Part shown: positions 48,349 through 60,142 of the stretch, one piece after another
Numbering within the stretch: position 1 is the first letter of the stretch
Layout: every line of letters starts with the position of its first letter
Made by a program: the position numbers and the translations under genes
DNA from: Dryas octopetala
Lineage: Eukaryota > Streptophyta > Magnoliopsida > Rosales > Rosaceae
Length of the DNA stretch: 64,000 nt
Direction of reading: 5' to 3'
Assembly (NCBI GenBank): GCA_963921425.1
Contig: OY992836.1
Span: 5,719,825 to 5,783,824 of the forward strand
Notes under the pieces: generated by a model
Told to the model about the DNA's origin: nothing
Seen by the model: only the letters and a program-made list of their open reading frames with translations
Databases searched by the model: none

Positions 48349-50226
48349 TAATGATCACAGTTATGATATATATATATATATATATATATCTAGCTACTTG
48401 CTAGCTAGGCCTCTGCCTTCTAAGTATATACAACTTAGAGACTGCAAATGGGAATGATGAGAATGGGCAAGAGGCTCTACTTTAATTTTCGATCACTTTG
48501 ATTAGTAGTCTTTGTCAGTGGCCCACGTCCCATGCATGTTGCACCCAACTTCCAGCACCTTGATTTGCTTGAAATATTATTTTCAATATTAGAGAATCTT
48601 TTGCCCAACAAGAAAAATAATTGAGCATCTTATCAAATGTGAGACATGCAATTGTATATATTATACTCAAATATATATTGCCTTAAGACTTCACCACCTT
48701 TAATTTGGTTAATTATAATTCAGAAGTAGAATCTTATCTTAAAAAGTTTGGATGCAAAGAAGAAAAATATCTCACTTAATATATTCAATGATGAACAATT
48801 AATTATTCTATATAAAATAATTATATTTGTCATACAATTCGATGCTAAAAATCTCTCATATCCTAAACCTCCAACCCTAGTAAATATGGTGAGATTTGGA
48901 AACACGAGCAAGACTTATATATAGTACTGCACAAGAGTTGAAATTCGGTAGTGGTTTATTTATTCTCCAAAGCATTCGGTAGTTTTTTAATTGCCCACCA
49001 TCGGTTTCTGTTCCATGACTGTTCCTTTTGGTCCTGTATAACATCATCAGCAATGAGTGGTTGGAATACGTTGTCGTTTTTGTTGGCGGCATTTACCAGA
49101 TGGTAGTTGAGAATTCATATCTTGGATATTGTATTGAAGAGTCCTTAATTAGTGCATCTGCAGCAGCCTTCACTTGATTATCACTTGGATATTTTGCCAG
49201 GACAACAACCTTCACTTGGGCATTTCCAGTGAGGTGCAATTCTCAACTTGGGCAGAAAGACTCCATACGGGGTGGCGGACTTGACTATCATTAGAACATG
49301 TGATTTATAGTTTAATCCATTTTATAGTTCATTTATAGACGGAAACCTTAATAGTATATAAGAATTAATATATTGAGGTCCAAAAATATTGTCTAGCCAC
49401 CACGGCTAGCGTTTGCTCTTCCAAAATTTCCCTCAATATTATCCTAAAATTAATGATATTTAAATTTTAAAATTTAATCCTAAAATTATTCTAATATTAG
49501 GATAATATATACATCAACTTAAAAAATGAAAAATTAGTTAAATACTAGGAAAAAAAGTATGGGTTGGTACATTTCAATTGTACCAATAGTTAAAAGAAAA
49601 ACTGAAATAGAATATATAGTAGTACAAGTTAACTTATTAAAGGGAGGATAAAACTCCTAATGAGCTCCCAAATTGCATTTAGGATATGAACGTTGACACA
49701 TTTCAATTATGCCAATACGAGGTTGGTATATTTGACAATACAATGTACCAAGAACAACCGATCACTTTGGAATTTTGGGAGGAGTCCAAAATCCTGGAGT
49801 TAAAAACTAACATTTATAAAGCCAACAAACCAAGTACTAAGCACTTAGAGAAGGAGAAAAATGTACTAGTTCAGATTGGAAGAGAGTACTTGTTCTTGAT
49901 TAATTGTGATCGACATGATTCAACTTCCTATAGTTCACACATAATCGTAGTGAACCATCATGCTTTTTGGCGAATAGCACGGGATCTCCCCAAGGTGATG
50001 CACTTTTTGATCTTATGAAGCCCTTCTTCCTAGCTTAAATCCTCCAATTGCACCTTCAATTCTTCCAACTTAGAGAGGGTCATTCGGTAGGGTGGGATTG
50101 AGATAGGTTGAGTACCAGGTGCCAAGTCAATCATAAACTCTACTTCTCTTTGCGGTGGTACGTATTCCTCGTAAATCTTCAAGAAATACTTTGGAGTACT
50201 CGTCAAATACTGGTATCACATTACAC
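48349..50226. other. Upstream region of gene B
   Basis: Near-identical copy of 39213-41088, including the gypsy fossil fragment at 49928-50218. Confidence 0.75.
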
Positions 50227-51372
50227 CACTACAAGAAAAATCACTTTTTATAACATTATATTTACAACATTTAATATGTAAATGCTGTTAATTATAAATA
50301 TTTATAACAATATTTAATTAAGATGTTGCATAACTATGTTACATTTTGTCTAATTAGATGCAACACCTGATTTTACATATTTACAACATCTTTACGCCTT
50401 AAAATCCCTAACCCTTACCACGTGATGAAAACGTTGTTAACTCCAGATTTTTCATGGGTTCTCATTCTTCTGCCAGATTAATTCTTCCCGCATAGAAGTT
50501 TGATAACATTATCAGCTCTCAAATCATGATTGTACAAAAGTGATTTAGATCGAATTCAACCCTAAACCTCAAAGGTACGTATGAGGTTCTTCAAAATTAC
50601 CCAAAATCCAGTGGTGCTTTCTCGCTCTTTCTCCCAGTGATCTTTGTATGACAGTAGTTGTGTTAAGAAATGAAAAATCTGGTACGTACGTATCTCTACA
50701 TCCTATTCTTACTTTTCATTTTTTGTTTCTTTGTTTGGGTATAGCCCACGCTAGCTAATCCAGTAGTTAGAGCTTTGGTCAATAGGGCTTGAGTAGTGGG
50801 TACCATGGTTCAAATTAAGGAAGGGTGCATAGTTGAGAGTTATCTAACTGAAGATGTATGAGGTTTAATTGGTAGTGGATACATGGAACAAGCAAGTAAA
50901 ATAGGTACTCGATTGGAATTAATGATGAAATAATATTATTTGGACATACATTCACTATTGGGGTACCAATTATTTTGGATGATGATATGTTACAAATTGC
51001 TCATTGCTATGTGTTACGTAATAGTACAAAAGTTGAGCCGTATTTTGAGTAAGTTCGATGGCTATTATATTAGACAACAATTATCTTAAGTTTTTTAAAA
51101 TTTTGTTTGTATTTGGTTTTATATATTAGAATGCACAAAGAAGAGTTGAAACAAGAAGATACCAGACTTAGAAATTCAAAGTACGAAAGCCTAGCTACTA
51201 GATAAGAGGCACACAGACCAATTTTGCAAATAGTTGTCAAATAAGGTGGTTGAGTATTTTTTGATTTGCTACCAATCTTCCTTTATCATTTAGATATAGT
51301 TAGTGATCCCCAACTTAATTTATATTTAAACATATTAAGGTCCAAGAAGATGGGATCATTGACACATTGTTG
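50227..51372 (+). mobile_element. CACTA remnant between genes B and C
   Basis: Near-identical copy of the remnant at 41089-42234. It supplies the 3' flank of gene C. Confidence 0.65.
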
Positions 51373-51392
51373 AACAAATTAACAACGGTGGT

Positions 51393-54300
51393 TCACTGAT
51401 GGTCACCTCTGGTTCTTTCACCTTGATCTGCCCCTTCCTTTTCAGCTTGAAGTGGTAAGCAAGCCTGATTTTTCATGTTCTCTTCTTTGCTTTTTCCCCA
51501 CAAAACACTGTAAAGGCTCACCACCAACATGATCCCACCCAAAACACTGCGAAAAGAGTTACGTGATTAGGGCATCCTCCATCCGAATGCAAACAAAATG
51601 TACACATGGAACAAACTTAAGCCATATATGCAAAAATTTAAAAGCACAGTCCGCCACAAGATTCAAAATAAAATTACCCACATTTTCAAAAGAACATAGA
51701 CCTATTAATTATATCTTTCAAGATATATGGTTCAATAACAAAATTGGGAACAAAAAAACGAAAAAAGTATTCACCTTCCCAAAGTAATGGCCTCCCCTAA
51801 GAGAAATACTGAGCCAATAATTGTGATGATCAGATTTAGAGGTTGTGACATGGCTTGGAAAACAGGACCCTTCTTTTCGATCACATATGTTTGCAAGTAG
51901 TATGAAACACTGGTCACCATGATTCCCTGATCATAGGTTGCAATTTACTTGACTTAATTTTAGTATAAGCATGCTAGAAAGAATGATGAAAAATGTGAGA
52001 AGTGAACTTCTATATATATATGCATGAGTGCAAATAATTAACACTGCTCCTTAGAAATCACCCATCCACTAAACTTAAGCCTACGTACTCCATGTAATGG
52101 TGATTTTAGCATCCACACTATGGTGATCCACTCTCAGCATGGAATCCTGTATGAGAATTTTTTATGCCAATATGCAAAAAGATTTTTTAATTAGACGGGA
52201 TCCTATACAGAAATCTGAGTCCTATAAAAGAATCTTTTATGCATGAAAAACTTCTTGTATAGAATTGACATAAAAGATTCTCGTATAGAATTCTGTCTAC
52301 ACTAGATATGAGTATAAAGGTTTACTAACCTTACTGGACATTAGAAATTAAAAAAGGGAGATACGTACTAAACTTGGATCAAAAACTCATCAAAATCTAA
52401 TTAACATGAAATCTAAGAACCCGACTTAAATTGACATTATATATAGATATATATATATTCTATCTTTGGTTTTCGATCTCTTTGGTTGATCCTCTGCAGT
52501 TAGGAGAAAAGAACTAATATAGAAAAGCAGCTAGCTTATAACATAATTAGTTTTCTTACACAGTAAGCTACTGCAAGTAACTCCATGTTCCAGCCCAGCT
52601 TCCACTGACTAGGATTTCTTTCAAAAGCGATAGCAACAACAAATGATTGAACCGCACTTGACAGGCACTGTAGACTTGTGAAGCATAGCTTTGCTGGGTA
52701 CTTTTTCAGAAGTTGGGCCTATTTTCAATAAACATGCAAATGGTAATAGACATTACACACAAACATATTATATTATATTATATATATGTTTTTTTATTTA
52801 TATATAGAAATAATAAAAGAATATTTAGTAAGCCATTTGACAGAGGAAATTACTTCTTCCTTTTTGTTCTATAGAAGTAGGATTGAAATCAAAGAGCAAG
52901 TACCTGAAGTACAAGCCACAAACTCCAACAGATAATAGAAATGAACAAGAGAAAACAACCGATGATCCATCTTGGTTGAGAATTGGATGCATGATGAGGC
53001 TGATGGTGTTGAGTGTTATGATACTCCAAAGGGTAATGATGGAGAAAGGGTTTGAAGTGGGGGCCCTTGTAAAAGGCAAGGGTGGTCACACCTGTCATGC
53101 ACAATACAAGACCTGCAACTTTTGCAATCCCTGCTCTTGTCCTTAAATCCACCTTCTCCATCCTGCATTTATTAGTTGTAACAATATATGCCATAAATAC
53201 GGATACTTAAATTTATAATCAATTATCGATAATGAATGATTATCAGAAAAAAAAAAAAAAAAAAAAAGTATCAATAATCAATTGAAGCTGAACAGAGTAC
53301 TCAATAATTAAACACAAAGAAAGTTCGCTGCTGAGTGCTGGCTACTTTCTAATTTTTATATATGATATGTTGCTGCACCCCTTTGATGCTGCCCCATTTA
53401 AAGGATGCTATATTAATGTAGAATCCTCTTTGTCCAAAAAAGTTGGATTGGAATTATCTGCTGTGCTTGGTTTTACATTCTTAATACAAATGTAAAGATT
53501 ATAAATATATGGCATAAATTCAATTTAGATACATAACTATATATGTCATTTCAACGAGGTCCATAAACTTTAAAATATTTCAAATATACACTCGATTTAT
53601 TATCTAAATTAAAAAATAGACTTCCGTCTATCGATTTGTTGAGAAATCAGTTAAATGTCAACTTACCTTTTGCTGACGGGGATTAATTGGGGACGTGGCG
53701 CCAACTCAGCATACCTTTCCCGTCAAATAAGCAACACATGTCCACCTGAAACGGGCTCACACACCCATCATCTCTTTCTCGCTCGTCGAACGCTCTCCTG
53801 ACCATTTAGTCTCCCAAAATTAAACATCACGTTTTCCCCCAAATTCGAATATAATCCCTTACTTGTGTTCGACAAGCGAGAAATAGATGATGAGTTTGTG
53901 AGCCCGTGTCAGGGGTTAGGTGGACAGGTGTTGCCGTGTCGCTCATTTAGCGGGAAAGGTTTGCTGAGATGGCGCTACGTCACCAAGTAATCCCGGTCAG
54001 CAAAAGCCAAGCTGGCATTTAACTGATCTCTCAACGAATCAATGGACAGAAGTTCATTTTTCAATTTAGATAGTAGATCGGGTGTATATTTGAAATATTT
54101 TAAAGTTCGTAGACCCCGTTGAAATGACATATATAGTTATGTGTCCAAATTGAATTTATGCTTAAATATATTGATGTAACCCACATGAATTCACATTCTC
54201 TATTTGTTTTTTATTTAATAGTTGTCTTCACTGTTAGTCTTAGTCATATATTTATTATCCAAGTTAAGGTAGAAAGCGAAAAAATGAATTAAATAGATTC

Positions 54301-57300
54301 ATAATAGGGTTGTGAATAGAGTTATATAAATCTGTGGATTTATATTGCACAGCTAGGATAACAAGTAAAAACAAAACCAGCAGATAATCTAAATTTAACC
54401 CACACACTTGAAAAGTGTTATGAATTCATTTTCTTTTTCACTTGCACACCTTTAGATTTATAATATATAGTTTAAATTAAAAATTAAACAAAAACAAGCA
54501 GAGAATATAAAACCCCAAAATTCACCTCAGCTGCAATATATTTTTCATTTTCTTTTGGGTTCAATACCATAGTTCATCACTAGTAAGTTGCAATATATTC
54601 TCTCCATCTGTTTCAATAAATAAATATGCATATAATATATATATTAACTTACTAACTAGTTAGTTTTAAAGCATTTATATATATATAATCTCTATTTCTC
54701 ATTGGGTTAGAAACCATAGGCTTGTCTTACCTCCTCTGACTTTTAGGTAATTGATCCAAACTTCAAATTAAGGCCACAGTACCCAAAATATCTGCTATCC
54801 CCTTCCTTCTTACATATATATATATATTCCATTAAGAGATTCCTCAAATAATTTTATTTAAGGGATCGCTCATGGGGTCCATTTCATATAGTATTTCAAC
54901 GATTTGAACCGTCCATTTTTTAGATCTATATTTAAAGATCATCATTGTAAAAAATTAGACAAATAGATGAACAAAATATTTTCGATAAACACTTGAAATT
55001 GTGACCATTTAATCAATGGCCAAATGGTTTCCGATTAATCTAACGTTTTACAAGGACGATCCTTCAATGTAGACCAAAAAAATAAAAAATTTCAATTGTC
55101 AAAATACAATGTGGAGTGGACCTTACAAGAGATTCCTTAAATAAGCTTATTTAATGGCTCCCTCAATAGAAACCTATATATATATATATATATTTTTTTT
55201 TACGAATTGTATTTGTTTGCACAGTTATATATATATATTATTGGGCAAATTACACAAAAGTACCTCAACTAACCACCCTATATCACTTGAGTACCCCAAT
55301 TAAAAAAAGTTGCTCGTAGGTACCTCAATTACTGATTTTGCACTCCCAGGTACCTCCGTCAACTTTTCCGTCAGGCCTGCCGTTAATTGCCTACGTGGCA
55401 CACTAGAAACATGCCACGTGGACAAAAAAAATTTTAAAAATAAAAATGTTTTTAAAAAATAAACTAATTATTTAAAAAAACAAAAAAAAATTTAAAAACT
55501 CAAAAACTCAAAAAAAAAAAACAAAAAAATGGAGTTGCAGGGGAGTTGCAGCCAGCCTCCCTCCGCCTCCCACCCTTCCCTCCGAGACCCACCCAACCCA
55601 GCCACCCACCCCTCCGACCCCAGCCACCTTGCCGCCGACCCCAGCCACCATGCCGCCGACCCACCCCTTCTCTTTCCACGCCCTTCTCCTCTCTCTCTCT
55701 CTCTCTCCCCGAAACCCCAGCCCAAGCCCAACCAGAGCCTAGTGACCCACCCCCTCCTCCCTTTGCCTCCCCCAGTGACCCACCCACTTCCCTCCCATCT
55801 CCGGCCACCAGCTCCATCTCTCTCTTTATGTCATTCTCTTTCCCTCTGTTTCTCTATCTCTCTCTCTCTCTTATAGATCTGAACGAAGGTGGAGCTCAGG
55901 GCAGGCGGGCGGGTCGGGGCTGGGGTTTCGGGGAGAGAGAGAGAGAGAGAGAAAGAGTGAGGTACAGAGAGAAGAGATGGGAGGGGAGAGAAAGGGGGTG
56001 GGTGGCTCGGTCGGGGAGAGAGAGAGAGAGAGCGAGGCAGAGAGAGAAAGTGAGGGGCGAGGAGAGAGAGAGAGAGAGTGAGGCAGAGAGAGGAGAGAGG
56101 GGGTGAGTGGTTGAGTGGGTCGGCGGTGTGGTGGGTGGATCGACGACATGGTAGCTGGGGTCGGAGGGGGGGATGGCTGGGTTGGGTGGGTCTCGGAGGG
56201 AGAGGTGGGAGGCGGAGGGAGGCTCCTGCAACTCCATTTTTTTTTGTTTTTTTTTGAGTTTTTAATTTTTTTTTGTTTTTTTAAATAATTAGTTTATTTT
56301 TTAAAACATTTTTTATTTTTAAAATTTTTTTTGTCCACGTGGCATGTTTCTAGTGTGCCACGTAGGCAATTAACGGCAGGCCTGATGGAAAAGTTGACGG
56401 AGGTACCTGGGTGTGCAAAATCAGTAATTGAGGTACCTACGAGCAACTTTTTTTAATTGGGGTACTCAAGTGATATAGGGTGGTTAGTTGAGGTACTTTT
56501 GTGTAATTTGCCCTATATTATTTGATAGAAGGTATTTGTCTTATTGTCTATACAATTTTGATGCCCAAACAATAACTAATTTGATTGATTTTTTATATGA
56601 ATGACTTAAAATATGGACGGTCTGATCATTGAATTCCCCACTCTGTGATTAGCGGAGAATATCCCCACTTTATGTTAAGCAAATAATTATTTCTGTATAT
56701 ATATATATATATATATTATATCCTTAATTTTAATATGTTAGTTGACTAATTCATCAGAAGGATCGGAATTGAAGAATGACAAGAAGCATTGAGTACCTCA
56801 AGAAAACTGCGAAGAAGAATGTTGCAACAGGTAGACAGTTGATGGTTGCTGCACCCAAAGTCGCAGATGTATAGATAAGAGCAATGCAATAAGCATTTAT
56901 GGCCAAAGTAATCCTGAAACGCAACATCTATCGATCACGTACTGCATATATATTTATGCATTTAAACCTTCCATATATATTTGCAGTCACCATATGATCA
57001 TACACGGTTTTCTCTTTTTGAATTGATGATCGATTATCACTATAATAAGCTACAAGCCTACAACAATAACAATAATATCAAACCATGCGTACGCGCGTAC
57101 CCCAAAAAAGACAGCATAAAAATCTTGCAGAAGGTCACAAAAGAAAGCGGCGTTGCATTTTTCCTGGAATATATACCAAACAAATTAGATTAATGAAATA
57201 AACCATTTGTAATTATATTTCATATATACTATATATACAAGGAAGGAGAAGACAAAAAGATAATAATAAAAAAAAAAAAGGTTTAATTAATTGCTTCTTT

Positions 57301-57486
57301 TTCTTATAAGTACCGTTCGAAAATGAAGGCAATAGGGAGTATGAACACAGTTCCGACTGCTTGTCTATAAAAGACGAATACATAACTGCTCATACCCCCA
57401 TTAAACGCAGCTTTAGAGAGCAAGATCATGCCAGCAAATATTATTTGTATGAAAACTACTGCCAAGTAAGGCTTCTTTGAAGCCAT
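51393..57486 (-). CDS. WAT1-related / UMAMIT (EamA) transporter, copy C
   Basis: Seven exons on the minus strand: 57314-57486, 57101-57163, 56797-56913, 52904-53162, 52560-52718, 51775-51926 and 51393-51546. It gives 358 residues with no interruption. Same family and topology as copies A and B. Copy-specific residues in exon 1 are IIFAGMILLSK and YRQAVGTVF; exon 3 has ATLGAAT, the family-like Gly. Exons 4-7 equal copy B. Its upstream DNA differs from A and B: a 60-bp tandem duplication, loss of about 1.15 kb, and then a different flank from 58948. Promoter activity may therefore differ from the other two. The 51-codon exon 7 ends in a charged tail (EKEGADQGERTRGDHQ), presumably cytosolic. Confidence 0.92.
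53511..54162. mobile_element. MULE-like MITE with 300-bp inverted arms, copy C
   Basis: Same insertion as at 36461-37112 and 44373-45024, in intron 3 of gene C. Confidence 0.9.
55243..56513. mobile_element. MULE-like palindromic foldback element, copy C
   Basis: Same insertion as at 46105-47375 with the same 9-bp flanks. It was carried along by the recent tandem duplication and differs from copy B by very few bases. Confidence 0.93.
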
Positions 57487-58480
57487 TAATGATCACAGTT
57501 ATGATATATATATATATATAGCTAGCTACTTGCTAGCTAGGCCTAAAGCCTTTTCGCTGCCTTCTAAGTATATACAACTTAGAGACTGCAAATGGGAATG
57601 ATTTATATAAACGACCCACCAATGATGAGAATGGGCAAGAGGCTCTACTTTAATTGTCGATCACTTTGATTAGTAGTCTTTGTCAGTGGCCCACGTCCCA
57701 TGTTGCACCCAACTTCCAGCACCTTGATTTGCTTGAAATATTATTTTCAATATTAGAGAATCTTTTGCCCAACAAGAAAAATAATAGAGCATCTTATCAA
57801 ATGTGAGACATGCAATTGTATATATTATACTCAAATATATATTGCCTTAGACTTCACCACCTTTAATTTGGTTAATTATAATTCAGAAGTAAAATCTTAT
57901 CTTAAAAAGTTTGGATGCAAAGAAGAAAAATATCTCACTTAATATATTCAATGATGAACAATTAATTATTCTATATAAAATAATTATATTTGTCATACAA
58001 TTCGATGCTAAAAATCTCTCATATCCTAAACCTCCAACCCTAGTAAATATGGTGAGATTTGGAAACAAGAGCGAGACTTATATATAGTACTGCACAAGAG
58101 TTGAAATTCGGTAGTGGTTTATTTATTCTCCAAAGCATTTGGTAGTTTTTTAATTGCCCACCATCGGTTTCTGTTCCATGACTGTTCCTTTTGGTTCTGT
58201 ATAACATCATCAGCAATGAGTGGTTGGAATACGTTGTCGTTTTTGTTGGCGGCATTTACCAGATGGTAGTTGAGAATTCATATCTTGGAGTATTGTATTG
58301 AAGAATCCTTAATTAGTGCATCTGCAGCAGCCTTCACTTGATTATCACTTGGATATTTTGCCAGGACAACAACCTTCACTTGGGCATTTCCAGTGAGGTG
58401 CAATTCTCAACTTGGGCAGAAAGACTCCATACGGGGTGGCGGACTTGACTATCATTAGGACATGTGATTTATAGTTTAAT

Positions 58481-58600
58481 CCATTTTATAGGTCATTTAT
58501 AGACGGAAACCTTAATAGTATATAAGAATTAATAGTATTACCATTTTATAGGTCATTTATAGATGGACACCTTAATAATATATAAGAATTAATATATTGA
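58481..58600. repeat. 60-bp tandem duplication upstream of gene C
   Basis: Two adjacent 60-bp units (58481-58540, 58541-58600), each starting CCATTTTATAGGTCATTTAT. Copies A and B have one unit only. Confidence 0.9.
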
Positions 58601-58601
58601 G

Positions 58602-58947
58602 GTACAAAAGTGATTTAGATCGAATTCAACCCTAAACCTCAAAGGTACGTATGAGGTTCTTCAAAATTACCCAAAATCCAGTGGTGCTTTCTTGCTCTTT
58701 CTCCCAGTGATCTTTGTATGACAGTAGTTGTGTTAAGAAATGAAAAATCTGGTACGTACGTATCTTTATATCCTATTCTTACTTTTCATTTTTTGTTTCT
58801 TTGTTTGGGTATAGCCCACGCTAGTCCAGTAGTTAGAGCTTTGGACAATAGGGCTTGAGTAGTGGGTACCATGGTTCAAGGGAAGGGTGCATAGTTGAGA
58901 GTTATCTAACTGAAGATGTATGAGGTTTAATTTGTAGTGGATACATG
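58602..58947. mobile_element. Shortened CACTA remnant upstream of gene C
   Basis: Matches 41394 to about 41750 of the A/B remnant, but its CACTACAAG end and the gypsy fragment are absent. Similarity stops at about 58948. Confidence 0.6.
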
Positions 58948-58952
58948 CACAC

Positions 58953-59125
58953 CACTACAATTATATAAATAGACAACAGTCAATAGACAACGGTTAGTAT
59001 TTTATCCGTTATCTTAATTTAATACACAACGGGTATTAAGAAACCGTTATATAATGGTATCATATCCAATGCTATTTGGTTGGATAGATTTTTCTAAATT
59101 ATTAAAAACAATAGTTTTAGGAAAA
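58953..59125 (+). mobile_element. CACTA-like terminus with ACAACGG subterminal repeats
   Basis: CACTACAATTATATAAATAG is followed by repeated GACAACGGTT and its inverted forms (CCGTTATC, AACCGTTAT, CCGTTGTGTAG), a layout typical of CACTA ends. No matching right end lies in the window. If real, the element would enclose the exoribonuclease fragment downstream. Confidence 0.5.
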
Positions 59126-59139
59126 TCCGTTGTGTAGGG

Positions 59140-60142
59140 CAAGTTACACAAAAATTAAAAATTTGCGGGTCTTTGTATTGTCAAAGCGCACGCCCGCTTT
59201 AATTAAACCCTTTTGGCGCCTTAAGTCTTTTTGGGTCAAACCCTCTTGACTTCACCCACCCATCAGACAGAACACTTAGCCCCCATTCGAGAAGCATGCA
59301 CTGGGACTGAAGAAGCACTCAGCGCCATTGAGCACTTCATCTGCATCCTCAATCTTCACTGCAGCCCAATTCGTACACTCATCGCTCAATCTTCACTCAT
59401 CACTGGGACTGAAGAAGCACTCGTCGCTCAATCTTCACTCATCGCTCAAGTTTCACTCATTGCTCAATCTTCAATACTTCTGCCATCTTTCTCCTCCTAG
59501 CTCCTTCCTTGTCGCCCATTTCTGTGCCCTAATTTCAACACTAATCGACCAAAGAAGCACTCCCGTTCATCATCTTTGCCTATCACTCAGGTAAATTTGG
59601 GTTAGGGTATGAAATTTGTTAAATAAAAACAGATTTCAATATGGGTATGAAAAATCAGATTTCGAACGGGTCTTTTCCTCTCTAAATAAAAGCCCCAAAT
59701 TTGGGTTAGGGTGTGCACTTCTGTTTTGTGGTTAGAAAAGCACCAAATTTCGGGGTTTTTTTCCTGCTTGGTTTTGTGCTTTGTTTAGATCTTGATAACT
59801 TGTATAATTAATTTCCTATATATGACAGCATTAGTTGAAGAGGTGAATTGCTTAGTGAGCTTGGGGATTGTGAATATAGGCTGCGCACTGATTGGATTGG
59901 AAAGGTGAGTTCATCAGGCTGGTTTTCATTTTATTTTTCTTGTTTGGTTTTTTTTTGTTTTCCCTGTTTTGTTGGTTCTGGCATGTAGTTAGGTATAGTT
60001 TAGGAAATTTGTCCATATAGCTACATAGTAGGTGGCAATTAGATAGGATACCTCTTGTGGTTTCTTCTTGCTGATGAATTGAACAATTATACTTAGAAAG
60101 GCAAATACCTTCCTGTGCTAAGACTCATTGTTTATTTTTCAG
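59140..60142 (+). other. Possible new 5' region of the exoribonuclease-like fragment
   Basis: No exoribonuclease-type N-terminal exon is found. 59265-59480 contains short direct repeats (GGGACTGAAGAAGCACTC twice; CACTCATCGCTCAATCTT several times). Donor-like sites occur at 59590 (CTCAG|GTAAAT) and 59906 (GAAAG|GTGAGT), so untranslated or novel exons are possible. TTTTGGCGCC at 59211 is E2F-site-like but unproven. Confidence 0.35.

Larger units (their letters stand above)
47665..56854. repeat. Recent 9.14-kb tandem duplication, unit 2, with crossover in exon 3
   Basis: In B the last C-type base before the switch is G at 47664 (A has C there), and the first A-type base is A at 47717 (C has C there). 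The exchange thus lies within about 52 bp (47665-47716) of exon 3. Left of it B equals C; right of it B equals A. Confidence 0.88.
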
